From Thermococcus sp. M36 (lineage in GTDB: Archaea; Methanobacteriota_B; Thermococci; Thermococcales; Thermococcaceae), in NCBI RefSeq assembly GCF_012027355.1, contig NZ_SNUH01000001.1, forward strand, positions 248,001 through 312,000: a stretch of 64,000 nt of DNA, given 5' to 3'. Shown here piece by piece: positions 52,394 through 61,420 of this stretch. The notes beneath the pieces are model-generated. The model was given only the letters and a program-made list of their open reading frames with translations, had not been told where the DNA came from and made no database searches. How positions within the stretch are numbered: the stretch's first letter is position 1; every line of letters starts with the position of its first letter. A program made the translations under genes and the position numbers.

Positions 52394-53131
52394 TCACCTC
52401 TCTGGATGGCTTATTATCAAATCCCGCCCCTTAAACTCAACTTGGAATCCATTCTTCTCCAGGACATACCTCAGGATCCATGGAGACCATATGTAGAATT
52501 TATCCCTCGAAAAGACTCCCCTCTCAAAATCTATCAGCAACCTGTCAAGGTAACCCTCGTACACGTTCACGTCTAAGTTTATTCTGACTAGCCCCTCGGC
52601 CTCAAGCCCCGGCTGGTTAAAGCCCCGGATGAGCGTCCAGAGGAAGTCGCTTTCTTGAATCACAATATAACCTTGAGGTTTTAGGACTCGTTTAATTTCC
52701 TGCAGAATCCTATCAAAATCCCAGATGCTGAAATGGGCCAGTGGATAGCCGAGTAACGCGACGAGATCAAAGGTGTTTTCTTTGAATTCTAGATTTCTGG
52801 CGTCCATAACATAAAATTCTGCCTTTGAGCCCCGTTTTTTCGCCAATTCTTTGGCTCGTTCAACGGCTTTTTCTTGAATGTCTATCCCCACAACTTTAAA
52901 ACCAAGCTCTTCTAAAACAAAACTGCTAAGTCCTGCGTTGCAGCCGATATCTAGGGCTCTGCCCCCCTTAATTGGGAGGTGTATGGAGAGGAGCCCCTTC
53001 AGTTCTTCAAACCTCTCTCGACCGCTCTCACTTTCTATATCATATTCGTCTTTGGTCTTCTCATAGAGGGGTGCGTCAGTGTAGCCGAGGTTTTTGAACA
53101 TCGCCACAAGCCCCCTAAACGCGTTTGCCAT
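52394..53131 (-). CDS. SAM-dependent methyltransferase, AT-rich
   Basis: A 245-residue class I methyltransferase: motif I ALDIGCNAGLSSF, VVGIDIQEKAVERAKELAKK, motif IV-type VALLGYPLAHFS and the block VLKPQGYIVIQESD. The substrate is unknown. Over about 52640-53130 the sequence is clearly more AT-rich than its neighbours, suggesting recent acquisition. The ATG at 53131 is near a weak promoter. Divergent from tldD at 53190. Confidence 0.75.
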   Translation of the reverse strand: MANAFRGLVAMFKNLGYTDAPLYEKTKDEYDIESESGRERFEELKGLLSIHLPIKGGRALDIGCNAGLSSFVLEELGFKVVGIDIQEKAVERAKELAKKRGSKAEFYVMDARNLEFKENTFDLVALLGYPLAHFSIWDFDRILQEIKRVLKPQGYIVIQESDFLWTLIRGFNQPGLEAEGLVRINLDVNVYEGYLDRLLIDFERGVFSRDKFYIWSPWILRYVLEKNGFQVEFKGRDLIISHPER

Positions 53132-53189
53132 AATTACAACGCCGAATAGTTTTTAAAGATTTTTGATGGTGTAGAATTCAGGTGAGTCT

Positions 53190-54527
53190 ATGGACGAGTA
53201 CGGCGTCATCGGAAGGGCCCTCCAGCTCGGGGCTGATTACGCCGAGGTTCGCTTCGAGGAAGTCCTCTCAACGGAGCTTTCCGTGAGGTCGGGAGAGCTC
53301 AGCGCCTCATCGAAGATAATCAGCGGCTACGGGGTCAGGGTGCTCTTCAACGGCTCGTGGGGATTCTCCTTCACGACTTCACAGGATGGGCTTGAGATGG
53401 CACTGGAGATGGCGATGAGGGCAGCAAAACTAACGCCCTCAAACATTAAGCCCGCGGAAGTCAAGCCCATCAGAGATTACGTCAGGAGCCCTATGAAGGT
53501 TAAGCCTTCTGACATATCGCCGGAGGAAGCCGCAAAACTTGTGAGGGAGCTCTACTCCGAGATAGCGGGGGATAACCGGGTTGTAAACGCCGCCTACACT
53601 GGGAGAGCGGGCGTTAAGAGGCTCATAACCAGCGAAGAGACGGAGATAGAGTGGGAAATCTCATCGGTGGAGTTCTATGCCTCGGTAGTAGCAAGGAACA
53701 ATGGAAGGAGCGTCCAAGTTTACAACCACTACGGGAGCGTGGAGAGGGGCGTTGAAGCCTTCGATGAAATAAAAGAGCGCCTCAAACTTGGAATTGAGGG
53801 GCAACTGCGGAGCGGCCTCGAAGGGGTCAGACCGCCAAAGACCGGCGATGTTCCAGTCCTGCTGTCCCCCCTTTTCGCGGGTCTTATAGCACACGAGGCC
53901 TTGGGTCACCTCGCCGAGGCGGACTTAACTCCGGGAACTCCTTTCAAAGACTTCTTGAACCAACGGGTTGCCCCCGAGTTCCTCGGCCTCAGCGATGGGC
54001 CGGTCAAGGACGGCTTCGGGAACGACCGCTACGACGACGAAGGGACTCCCGTGAGGAAGGTTGAGATACTGAAGAACGGCGTTCTTAACGAGCTTCTCCT
54101 CGACAGAGAGCACGCGACCAAGTGGGGCATGGAGCCCAACGGACATGCGAGGGCCGAAAACTACCGCTATCCGCCGCTTATCAGGATGAGGAACACCTAC
54201 TTCGAGCCGGGCGACGCTTCCCTTGAGGAGATGATTGGGGAGATAAAGTTTGGCTACTACCTCGTCCGCTCCTCCGGAGGGCAGACGGAGTTCAACTCCG
54301 CCTTCACGGTCTCTGTTTCTGAGGCCTACCTCATAGAGAACGGCGAGGTGACGAAGCCCGTGGCGGGCATCTCCGCCAGCGGTGTTGCGATAGACGCCCT
54401 TAAAGGAGTCACAATGCTCGGAAGGGAACTCGCCTTTGAGAACTCCTACTGTGGGAAGGGGCAGATCGCCTTTGTGAGCCTCGGAGGACCGCACATGCTC
54501 TTTGAGAGAGGCATAAGGGTGGGATGA
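53190..54527 (+). CDS. tldD: TldD-family metalloprotease
   Basis: A 445-residue member of the TldD/PmbA family. HEALGH near residue 235 is the HExxxH zinc motif. Conserved blocks GYGVRVLFNGSWGFSFTTS at the N-terminus and NTYFEPGDASLEEMIGEI and SGGQTEFNSAFTVSVSEAYLIENGE at the C-terminus. TldD and TldE form a heterodimer that matures microcin-like peptides in bacteria; the archaeal substrate is unknown. Its stop overlaps tldE as ATGA. Confidence 0.9.
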   Translation: MDEYGVIGRALQLGADYAEVRFEEVLSTELSVRSGELSASSKIISGYGVRVLFNGSWGFSFTTSQDGLEMALEMAMRAAKLTPSNIKPAEVKPIRDYVRSPMKVKPSDISPEEAAKLVRELYSEIAGDNRVVNAAYTGRAGVKRLITSEETEIEWEISSVEFYASVVARNNGRSVQVYNHYGSVERGVEAFDEIKERLKLGIEGQLRSGLEGVRPPKTGDVPVLLSPLFAGLIAHEALGHLAEADLTPGTPFKDFLNQRVAPEFLGLSDGPVKDGFGNDRYDDEGTPVRKVEILKNGVLNELLLDREHATKWGMEPNGHARAENYRYPPLIRMRNTYFEPGDASLEEMIGEIKFGYYLVRSSGGQTEFNSAFTVSVSEAYLIENGEVTKPVAGISASGVAIDALKGVTMLGRELAFENSYCGKGQIAFVSLGGPHMLFERGIRVG

Positions 54528-55753
54528 GGATGGAGGTGGAGGTTTACCGGATGAGGGAAGTCAGGGAGAAACTATCCTACTCCTCCGGAACGCTCAGGCC
54601 CGAGTCGGGAGAGAGGGCTTTCACGGTCGTCAGGGTAGTGAAGGACGGAAGAATAGGCCAGGCCCTCGTGGAAGGAATTGACGAGAAGGCAGAGGAGAGG
54701 GCGAGGGAGTTGGCCACAAAACTCTCAAAGCTCTCCCCCAAGGAGGACTACCGCCTGCCTGAAGGAGAGAAAGCGCGGTGGGGGAGGGCTTTCAAGGGCT
54801 CACTCTTTGAACACACCGACGAAATCAAGGAAACAATAGCTCTGGCCGAGAACGAAGGGATAGGAGTCCCCGAGCTTGAAGTTGGCCTCCTTAAGAGGCA
54901 GGTTGATGTCTGGAACTCCCGCGGGGCCGAAGTTCGGGGGGAGTACTCCATCGTGGACGTTTCGTTCTCCCTCGTCAGGGGAGATGCCTTTTTCAGGGAA
55001 CAGGTGGCTTTCCCTGAAATCCCCGGGATACGGCGGCTCATCTCGGAAGGAACTGGGGCAATTAAAAAAGCAGAACGGATGGAGAAAGCTTCTCCCGGGG
55101 AGACGCGCGTGATCCTCTCGCCACTCTCCTTTGCGGAGCTGCTCTACCTCGGCCTCGTCAGGGAAGCGTCGGGTTCGCTCCTAGTCAGGGGCGCCTCGGT
55201 GCTGAGGGAAGGCCAGAGGGTTGCGGGCGAAAACTTCACCCTCTACGACGATCCCCTGGATGAAACGAGCCTCAAGCCGGCCAAAGCGGACGACGAGGGT
55301 GTTTCCACAAAACGGCGGGCACTCATCAGTGAGGGCACCTTCACAGGCCACCTCTGGGATAGCTACTGGGCTTACAAGGTTGGAAGAAAGAGCACCGGAA
55401 ACGCTGTAAGAGTCGAGGCGAACGTTTTTCCAGCCCCTCACCACCTCACCCTGAGCGGAGACGCTTCCCTCGACGAGATGCTCGCCGAGCTGGAGGATGG
55501 CTACCTCATTGCCGGCCTTATGGGGCTCGGCGGGGTGGACTCGAAGACCGGAAACTTCTCGGTTTTGGCCAATCCCGCCTTTGTAGTCCGGAACAGGGAG
55601 ATAGCGGCTTTGACGAGCTTCACGATCACAGGGAACATCAAAAGGCTACTGGAGGGGATAGAGCTGGTGGGAATGGAGCGCAGGGGGATATGGTTCGAGC
55701 CGGTCTCTATGGCCTTCCCCCACGTGCTCACTAAGGTGAAGGTGGTGCCGTGA
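54524..55753 (+). CDS. tldE: TldE/PmbA-family partner protein
   Basis: A 409-residue protein of the same family without the HExxxH zinc motif. TFTGHLWDSYWAYKVGRKSTGNA and DASLDEMLAELEDGYLIAGLMGLGGVDSKTGNFSV are its signature. It acts as the second subunit of the TldD-TldE metalloprotease. ATG at 54524 overlaps the tldD stop; an in-frame ATG two codons on is equally possible. Confidence 0.87.
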   Translation: MRMEVEVYRMREVREKLSYSSGTLRPESGERAFTVVRVVKDGRIGQALVEGIDEKAEERARELATKLSKLSPKEDYRLPEGEKARWGRAFKGSLFEHTDEIKETIALAENEGIGVPELEVGLLKRQVDVWNSRGAEVRGEYSIVDVSFSLVRGDAFFREQVAFPEIPGIRRLISEGTGAIKKAERMEKASPGETRVILSPLSFAELLYLGLVREASGSLLVRGASVLREGQRVAGENFTLYDDPLDETSLKPAKADDEGVSTKRRALISEGTFTGHLWDSYWAYKVGRKSTGNAVRVEANVFPAPHHLTLSGDASLDEMLAELEDGYLIAGLMGLGGVDSKTGNFSVLANPAFVVRNREIAALTSFTITGNIKRLLEGIELVGMERRGIWFEPVSMAFPHVLTKVKVVP

Positions 55754-55778
55754 GACTCCCGCCGCTGGAGGGAGAAAA

Positions 55779-56432
55779 ATGGAGCCGCTCAGGGTTTTCT
55801 ACTCCGAGGCGCTGAAACACTTCGAGGAAGCCGGGGGGAGCGAGGAGGACTTTATGTGGCTCGTCGGGTCGAGGCTCGCGTGGTTCCGGCTCTACAGAGA
55901 TGAGATTAGGCTGAGGCTCAGGATGATTGAGGAGGTATCCAGACGGATTCGGGGGCGGGTTCTCGACGTGGGCTCGGGGACGGGATTCCCCGCGCTCGTG
56001 ATGGCCCTTTCCGGAAACGCCGAGGAGATAGTCGGCCTCGAGAAGGATCCCTACATGGTGGAGTTCTCGAAGAGACTGGAAAAACACGCCCCCAATCTGC
56101 GCTTCGTTGAGGGCGACTTCCTTGATAGGAATGTCAAGCTCGGAAAGTTCGACACGGTCGTCTTCATGTACGTTCTCCACGATTTCGAGCCGGAGGGATT
56201 CTTGAGGCAGACCCTTGAAGTCTTAAGGTCCGGTGGACGGGTTGTGGTGGCCGACTTTGACCTCAACGGGCTCAGGGAGAGGGTGAAGGACATCGGGAGA
56301 GCCAAGGGGCTCGAACTGTTCGATGACATCAGCCTGGGGAGGGCTATGAGCCATGGGAAACTCAGCGGAGCCTTCCTGATGGTTCTCCGGAGGGATGAAA
56401 GTGAGGGTCGTGCTAATCCCGATGCGGGTTGA
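55779..56432 (+). CDS. SAM-dependent methyltransferase
   Basis: A 217-residue class I methyltransferase: motif I VLDVGSGTGFPAL, motif II EIVGLEKDPYMVEFSK, VVFMYVLHDFEPEGFL and LRSGGRVVVADFD. The N-terminus is a helical cap. Substrate unknown. The ATG at 55779 follows GGAGGGAGAAAA. It overlaps the nitrilase gene by 38 bases, so the two are likely translated from one transcript. Confidence 0.8.
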   Translation: MEPLRVFYSEALKHFEEAGGSEEDFMWLVGSRLAWFRLYRDEIRLRLRMIEEVSRRIRGRVLDVGSGTGFPALVMALSGNAEEIVGLEKDPYMVEFSKRLEKHAPNLRFVEGDFLDRNVKLGKFDTVVFMYVLHDFEPEGFLRQTLEVLRSGGRVVVADFDLNGLRERVKDIGRAKGLELFDDISLGRAMSHGKLSGAFLMVLRRDESEGRANPDAG

Positions 56433-57069
56433 GGTTGGGAACTTCGAAGCAAACTGGAAGGAGTTCCAGCGGCGGTTTAACGAGGCATCAAAGCACGACC
56501 CAGACTTCCTCGTCTTCCCAGAGTACTGTCTGACCGGCTTTGCCGAATGGGACTTCAGCGGGGCGGAGCTTTACGGTGAGATAGTCGAACGGATGAGTGA
56601 ACTCGCAAGGGAGCATGAGGTTTACATCGTCTTCGGCCTTTTGGAACCCTACAAAAACTGTGTCTACAACTCGGCTCTGCTAATCGGCCGGAACGGCGAA
56701 GTTCTACTCAAGCACCGCAAGTTCCAGGAGCCGATGAAGTTCTGCACCGGAAACACCGTCAGAACGGTTAAAACCGAATTCGGAAAGGTGGCGATAATTA
56801 TCTGCGGCGACCTCTACAACAAGAGGATAGCGAAGTGGGTTCGGAGAAAGAAACCGGACTTCATCTTCGTGCCGATGGAGTACTCACCGGACTACGGCGA
56901 GCCGAACGAGGAGGATGTAAAGGCAATGTCTGAGCGGGCTGAACTCCTCGGTGTTAGGACATTCATAGTCAACAGCCACCCACCTGGCGGTGCTTGGGTC
57001 TTCGATGGGGACGGGAACCTGCTGGCGGAAACATCTGGGGACGAACTGCTGATATGGGAAGAAAAATAG
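56395..57069 (+). CDS. Carbon-nitrogen hydrolase (nitrilase superfamily)
   Basis: A 224-residue member of the nitrilase superfamily. The catalytic triad is Glu43 in FPEYCL, Lys109 in KHRKFQEP and Cys137 in IICGDLYN. Substrate specificity is unknown. The ATG at 56395 follows GGAGGG and lies inside the previous methyltransferase frame. Convergent with the ferritin-like lipoprotein gene, four bases apart. Confidence 0.87.
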   Translation: MKVRVVLIPMRVEVGNFEANWKEFQRRFNEASKHDPDFLVFPEYCLTGFAEWDFSGAELYGEIVERMSELAREHEVYIVFGLLEPYKNCVYNSALLIGRNGEVLLKHRKFQEPMKFCTGNTVRTVKTEFGKVAIIICGDLYNKRIAKWVRRKKPDFIFVPMEYSPDYGEPNEEDVKAMSERAELLGVRTFIVNSHPPGGAWVFDGDGNLLAETSGDELLIWEEK

Positions 57070-57072
57070 GGC

Positions 57073-57810
57073 TCAGGGCTTACCGCCCATTCCACCACCG
57101 GTCTCCATCGGGCTGTTGATTATCAGCTCGTACTCATCTTTGGGGAGTATCTGCGGCTCGTAGGTAACCCCTCTGTTTTCAAGCTGACCCACGAAGGCCC
57201 TCAGGTGGTTCCTCGAACCCATCATAAGGTTCTCATAGACGGTTATGATGTCTATCTTGTTGGTCTGGGCCAGCCACCCCTGCAGGTCCCTTATGTCAGT
57301 CTCCTCGATGATTGCCCCCACCTTCAAGGCATCGATCTCACTCTTCATACCCATCTCTATGAGCTGGTCGTAGAGTGCCTGGAGCTCCTTGTTCTGGAAC
57401 TCACCTATACCTGCGTTCTCAGTTGGATCCGTAAGGTTGTACTTCCTCAGGAGCAGTCTGACGGACTCAACATGGGTGGTCTCGCTTCTGGCTATGTTGC
57501 TGAATATCTGGAGCCCCCACTTCTCGTACAGCTTGGTGTAAACGTCGTGGGCCAGCTTCTCCTCCTCGACCATGAACAGGAGTCCCTCTTTTTCAACATC
57601 GGTCAGGGGCTCGGCCGGCAGGGAATCCACGTAGGACTGCAGGTCGTTGGTGTTCAGGTCGCCGTTGGAATCGGCCACAAGCGGAACGGTGTTCGCTGAT
57701 ACTGGGCTTTCCGTGGAGGTTGTTGAAGTCTCCTCCGCCCCAATGCAGCCCGAGGCCATAACCCCCAAGACGAGGATAACCGCCACGAAGAGGGCGTAAA
57801 GCCCCCTCAT
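57073..57810 (-). CDS. DUF2202 ferritin-like lipoprotein
   Basis: 245 residues: a lipoprotein signal with SGC (Cys22), a Ser/Thr-rich linker and a helical DUF2202 domain. EEEKLAHD and ETTHVESV carry the glutamate and histidine ligands of a ferritin-like four-helix fold, with a second set around ITVYENLMMGSRNHLRAF. Metal binding outside the cell is inferred. The ATG at 57810 has GGAGGG at seven bases; an ATG two codons earlier is less likely. Confidence 0.8.
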   Translation of the reverse strand: MRGLYALFVAVILVLGVMASGCIGAEETSTTSTESPVSANTVPLVADSNGDLNTNDLQSYVDSLPAEPLTDVEKEGLLFMVEEEKLAHDVYTKLYEKWGLQIFSNIARSETTHVESVRLLLRKYNLTDPTENAGIGEFQNKELQALYDQLIEMGMKSEIDALKVGAIIEETDIRDLQGWLAQTNKIDIITVYENLMMGSRNHLRAFVGQLENRGVTYEPQILPKDEYELIINSPMETGGGMGGKP

Positions 57811-57951
57811 GTCCATCCCTCCGGTGTTTGGTGTCCATCTGATAATCTTACCTGAAGTTCATAAATACCTTTTGGTTCATTCGGCCATTTGAAATGGGTG
57901 CTTCGTCAAAAGGTTTATTTAAATGGTTCCGGAATGCCCAGAGGTGGTAGC

Positions 57952-58404
57952 ATGTGGCGCTCGGCCAAATTCGTCGACGATAACGTTGCTTTCTCGCGGA
58001 TGCCTACGAAGAGCGAACTGGACGCAGTTTCGGAGACCTTCGACGCGATAGTAGTTCTGGTTGAAGAGTACGAGCCCCCCTATCCACTCGAAGAGTGGAG
58101 AAAGAGGGGCGTGGAAGTTCTCCACAGCCCGATAGAGGACTTCACGGCTCCAAGTGTTGAACAGCTCCTTGAAATCCTTCGCTGGATAGAGGCGAGAGTC
58201 GGGGAGGGAAAGAAGGTTCTAATCCACTGCCTCGGCGGCCTGGGAAGGAGTGGAACTGTGGCAACCGCGTGGCTCATGTACTCGAAGGGCCTCCCCCTGC
58301 GCGAGGCCCTGAGAAGGATCCGCTCTGTGAGGCCAGGTGCAGTAGAGACCTACGAGCAGATAGAGGTTCTAAAAGAGTTGGAGAGACTCCTCAGAAGCCG
58401 TTGA
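57952..58404 (+). CDS. Dual-specificity protein phosphatase
   Basis: A 150-residue cysteine phosphatase. HCLGGLGRSG has the catalytic Cys93 and Arg99; the general acid D63 sits in IEDFTAP. Compact, of the archaeal dual-specificity type. The ATG at 57952 has AGAGGTGGTAGC before it; the frame upstream has no start signal. A TATA-like TTTATTTAAA at 57912-57922 lies upstream. The stop overlaps the nitroreductase gene's end. Confidence 0.88.
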   Translation: MWRSAKFVDDNVAFSRMPTKSELDAVSETFDAIVVLVEEYEPPYPLEEWRKRGVEVLHSPIEDFTAPSVEQLLEILRWIEARVGEGKKVLIHCLGGLGRSGTVATAWLMYSKGLPLREALRRIRSVRPGAVETYEQIEVLKELERLLRSR

Positions 58405-58954
58405 AGGACACAACGTCCTCCAGCTTCTTTCTCTCGTATTTGGGCTTTGGGTCGGCTGGATAGCCGACTGGAAGTATTGTCTGGAGCTTGTATTCCGGAG
58501 GGGCCTTCAGGAGCTCTTCGATTGGCTTAGGGTTCGGTGGCGTGTAGGTCACCGTTCCGAGGCCGAGCTCTTCAAGTGCCAGTAACAGGTAGCCGACGGC
58601 TATCCACGTTGACTGGAGCCAGTAGGGGGCTCTGGTGTGTCCGAAGACAAGGATTAGGTAAGGGGCCTCGCTCAGGAAGGGCTTCTCCGGCTTGAACCCC
58701 TTCGCGTTCAGCCAGGCCATCAGGTCACCCTTCGTTCTGGAGTAGAACTTCTCTTCTTCGGCCTCGCAGAGCTCCCGTATTTTACCCTTCATCCACTCGT
58801 CGTCCACAACGAGGAACTTCCAGGGCTGAGCGTTCATCCCGGAGGGAGCTTCCTTAGCTGCTTTTATCGCCTTCAGGATGTCTTCCTTTGGAGGCTTATC
58901 CGGGAGAAACTGTCTGACGGTCTTCCTCCTCTTTGCCAGCTCGAGAACGCGCAT
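58391..58954 (-). CDS. Nitroreductase-family FMN oxidoreductase
   Basis: A 187-residue FMN-binding protein. KRRKTVRQFLPDKPPKEDILKAIKAAKEAPSGMNAQPWKF at the N-terminus is the family signature, and YWLQSTWIAVGYLLLALEELGLG lines the FMN site. Reduces nitroaromatics, quinones or a physiological flavin substrate; unknown here. ATG at 58954 is followed upstream by a short divergent region; the end overlaps the phosphatase gene by 14 bases. Confidence 0.88.
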   Translation of the reverse strand: MRVLELAKRRKTVRQFLPDKPPKEDILKAIKAAKEAPSGMNAQPWKFLVVDDEWMKGKIRELCEAEEEKFYSRTKGDLMAWLNAKGFKPEKPFLSEAPYLILVFGHTRAPYWLQSTWIAVGYLLLALEELGLGTVTYTPPNPKPIEELLKAPPEYKLQTILPVGYPADPKPKYERKKLEDVVSFNGF

Positions 58955-58996
58955 GTCACCACCAGCATAATTTTGGTGGACGAGAGATAAAAACGT

Positions 58997-59746
58997 TTAG
59001 ACGTAGAACACCATCCCGTCGTAGGCGACGAGGACTTTGTTCCTCCACCTCTTCCTCACGTACTCCGTCAGCTCGAGGAAGGGGAGGTTCTTGTGGGATA
59101 TATGGCTTAAAACGGTTCTCTCCGCGAGGGAAAGGCCTATCTCAGCAGCTTCATCAACGTTGTTGTGATAGGGGTCGTCCGTGCCGGGCGGGTAGGTCGC
59201 ATCGACTATCGCCAGCCTGAGCGGGGCTTTCTTCTCCAGAAACTTCTGTGTCTCCTCAGGAAGGCCCTTCGTGTCGTAGAGCAGAGCAACGCTTTTTCCA
59301 TCCTCCTCGATGAGGTATCCAAGGGTCTCGACCTGATGGTTGAGCTTTATTGCGGTTATCTTAAGGGCGTCTATCTCCACGGTCTCCCCCTGCCTTATTA
59401 CCCTCGGCCTCAGGTTCTTTGGCTCTTTCAGGATGAGGGCATCTGCGTGCCCTTCTGGGACGTAGAGAGGGGTCTCCATTGCCATCCAGCGGAGCTTATA
59501 GAGACCGTATATGTGGTCGTGGTGCCAGTGGGTCAGGAAGATCGCCTCCAGGGGAACGCTGAGGCTGTCCCTGATATCGGTCCCCACGTCAAAGAGAACG
59601 GCTTTTCTGTTCTCGGTGATTACCGCGAGGGTTGAGGGCTTCCTCTGGGCGAAGCCGAAGTTCCTCGCCTCGCTGCATGTCCTGCACGTGCAGAGGTGCG
59701 CTGGAATGCCCTCGCTACCGCCGGTGCCAATGAAGTAGACGAGCAT
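58997..59746 (-). CDS. Metallo-beta-lactamase-fold hydrolase
   Basis: A 249-residue MBL protein with THWHHDH, the metal site, an N-terminal CTCRTCSEA motif and late motifs YDTKGLPEE and LSHISHKNLP. It resembles PhnP-type phosphodiesterases, but the substrate is not known. The ATG at 59746 has GGTGGTGGCC before it; upstream in-frame codons lie inside that signal. Confidence 0.82.
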   Translation of the reverse strand: MLVYFIGTGGSEGIPAHLCTCRTCSEARNFGFAQRKPSTLAVITENRKAVLFDVGTDIRDSLSVPLEAIFLTHWHHDHIYGLYKLRWMAMETPLYVPEGHADALILKEPKNLRPRVIRQGETVEIDALKITAIKLNHQVETLGYLIEEDGKSVALLYDTKGLPEETQKFLEKKAPLRLAIVDATYPPGTDDPYHNNVDEAAEIGLSLAERTVLSHISHKNLPFLELTEYVRKRWRNKVLVAYDGMVFYV

Positions 59747-59858
59747 GGCCACCACCGTTTTATGGATGTGAAATATTTCAGGACTTATAAGCCTTGCTGA
59801 ATGTGGATTGGAAAGGGAAACGCTTTAACGCCCACGAATCAACACTCCTTTGATGGGG

Positions 59859-60323
59859 ATGGAGTTCATAGCGGACATGATGCTGGGCCGTTTGGCAAGA
59901 TGGCTCCGGCTGTACGGATACGACACCCTCTACGGGGTGGAGGACGACGATGAGATACTTAGGATGGCGGGAGCAGAGGGCAGGGTAATCCTTACAAGGG
60001 ACGCCACCCTCGCCGAGAGGGCCAGAAGGCTCGGCATTGGAGTTGTTCTGCTGGAGTCGAACTCGTTCGAGGAACAGGTTGAGGAACTCAGACACTTCGG
60101 CGTCGAATTCAAGGAGCTGTTCCCGGCAAACGCACGCTGTCCTAAGTGCAACGGGCTAATAAGACATGCCTCAAAAGAAGAGGTTAAAGGAAAGGTTCCT
60201 CCGAGCGTTTACGAACGCTACGGCGAGTTTTACGTCTGCACAGACTGCGGTCAGATATACTGGCCGGGCAGACAGTGGAGGGAGATGGTTAAAATTGACC
60301 GGAAGCTGAGGGGAGGAGAATGA
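59859..60323 (+). CDS. Mut7-C RNase-like protein with zinc ribbon
   Basis: 154 residues: an N-terminal Mut7-C/PIN-like domain (FIADMMLGRLARWLRLYGYDT, VILTRDATLAERARR) and a C-terminal zinc ribbon (CPKC and CTDC). Family predicted to be RNases; no activity shown. The ATG at 59859 reads MEFIADMM; two in-frame starts lie up to nine bases earlier, so the exact start is uncertain. Its stop overlaps mptE as ATGA. Confidence 0.78.
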   Translation: MEFIADMMLGRLARWLRLYGYDTLYGVEDDDEILRMAGAEGRVILTRDATLAERARRLGIGVVLLESNSFEEQVEELRHFGVEFKELFPANARCPKCNGLIRHASKEEVKGKVPPSVYERYGEFYVCTDCGQIYWPGRQWREMVKIDRKLRGGE

Positions 60324-61021
60324 ACTGGAGACAGTGGGAGCCCTTCTACTTCCGCATAGTCCGGGAGATGGGGTACTCTATTGAGGAGGACAGGAAGGCC
60401 GCGGAAATTTTGAGGGCGCTCCTCCTGGAGGGGGACGACTACCTGCTGAGGGAGGAGCTTGAGGTGGTCGTCGGCAGGAAGGCCTACGTTTTCGGCTGCG
60501 GCCCGAGCCTTGGGGACGCACTGAGGGAGTTCGACTTCTCGGACGGGACGCTGATAGCGGCAGATGGAGCGACCTCCGCGCTCCTCGATGCGGGCTTGCT
60601 TCCCGACATAATCGTCACCGACCTCGACGGCAGGATTTCCGACATAAAGCTGGCAAATGACCGCGGCTCTTTCCTAGTGATCCACGCCCATGGGGACAAC
60701 GTCGATAAGCTCACCGTGTACGTACCGGTGCTCTCCCGCATCCTCGGGACGTGCCAGACCGAACCTCTCGACATCGTTTACAACTTCGGCGGCTTCACGG
60801 ACGGCGACAGGGCGGCCTTTCTGGCGGAAGAGCTCGGTGCGAGGGAGATCGTTCTGGTTGGCTTTGACTTTGGGGATGTCGTGGGCAAATGGAGCAAGCC
60901 GGGCCTTCGGGCGCACTCGCCGGTCTGGGAGAGCAAGAGGAAGAAGTTTGAGTTTGCGAAGGAGCTGCTAGAGTGGCTGGAAAAGAACGGCCGGGCCGAG
61001 CTGATGTGGTTACACCAATGA
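60320..61021 (+). CDS. mptE: 6-Hydroxymethylpterin diphosphokinase MptE (DUF115)
   Basis: A 233-residue DUF115 protein. FGCGPSLGDALREF, LIAADGATSALLDAGLLPDIIVTDLDG and VIHAHGDNVDKL are its signature. MptE activates 6-hydroxymethyl-7,8-dihydropterin for the tetrahydromethanopterin-like folate pathway. ATG overlaps the preceding gene's stop (60320-60323). Stands alone otherwise. Confidence 0.85.
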   Translation: MNWRQWEPFYFRIVREMGYSIEEDRKAAEILRALLLEGDDYLLREELEVVVGRKAYVFGCGPSLGDALREFDFSDGTLIAADGATSALLDAGLLPDIIVTDLDGRISDIKLANDRGSFLVIHAHGDNVDKLTVYVPVLSRILGTCQTEPLDIVYNFGGFTDGDRAAFLAEELGAREIVLVGFDFGDVVGKWSKPGLRAHSPVWESKRKKFEFAKELLEWLEKNGRAELMWLHQ

Positions 61022-61067
61022 AGGAAAAGTTTATTTTTGTTGATGTAGTAATAATTTAGGTGGTACC

Positions 61068-61403
61068 ATGGACGACGTTGAGACCGCAAGGCTGCTGATA
61101 AGGATAGGAGGAATAGTGGGCATTATAGAGCCGCTGGTCATTGGCCTTCTGCTCCTGATAACCATAATAGGCATTGTGATCGCGGTGCCGCTGTTGATAC
61201 TGGCGTGGTGGATTTATAAGAGGTCGAGCGAAGCGGTGGATCTGGCGGAAATGGGCAGATACCGGGAGGCCAGGGACAAAGTGATAGTCCCTGCCGTTGT
61301 TGCCCTGATTCTGACGAGCCGCGTGGGGGGAATCCTCATGCTCATTGGAGCGGTTCTCCTGCCCTCCGAAAAAGAGAGTGCAGGAGGGGTAGGGGTTTAC
61401 TAA
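61068..61403 (+). CDS. Small membrane protein of unknown function
   Basis: 111 residues with three hydrophobic segments (GGIVGIIEPLVIGLLLLITIIGIVIAVPLLILAWWIY and VIVPAVVALILTSRVGGILMLIGAVLLP) separated by a charged loop KRSSEAVDLAEMGRYREARDK. No family recognised. AGTTTATTTTTG at about 61028-61039 is a TATA-like element; GGTGGTACC precedes the ATG. Confidence 0.65.
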   Translation: MDDVETARLLIRIGGIVGIIEPLVIGLLLLITIIGIVIAVPLLILAWWIYKRSSEAVDLAEMGRYREARDKVIVPAVVALILTSRVGGILMLIGAVLLPSEKESAGGVGVY

Positions 61404-61420
61404 TCCAAAAAGGAGGACGA

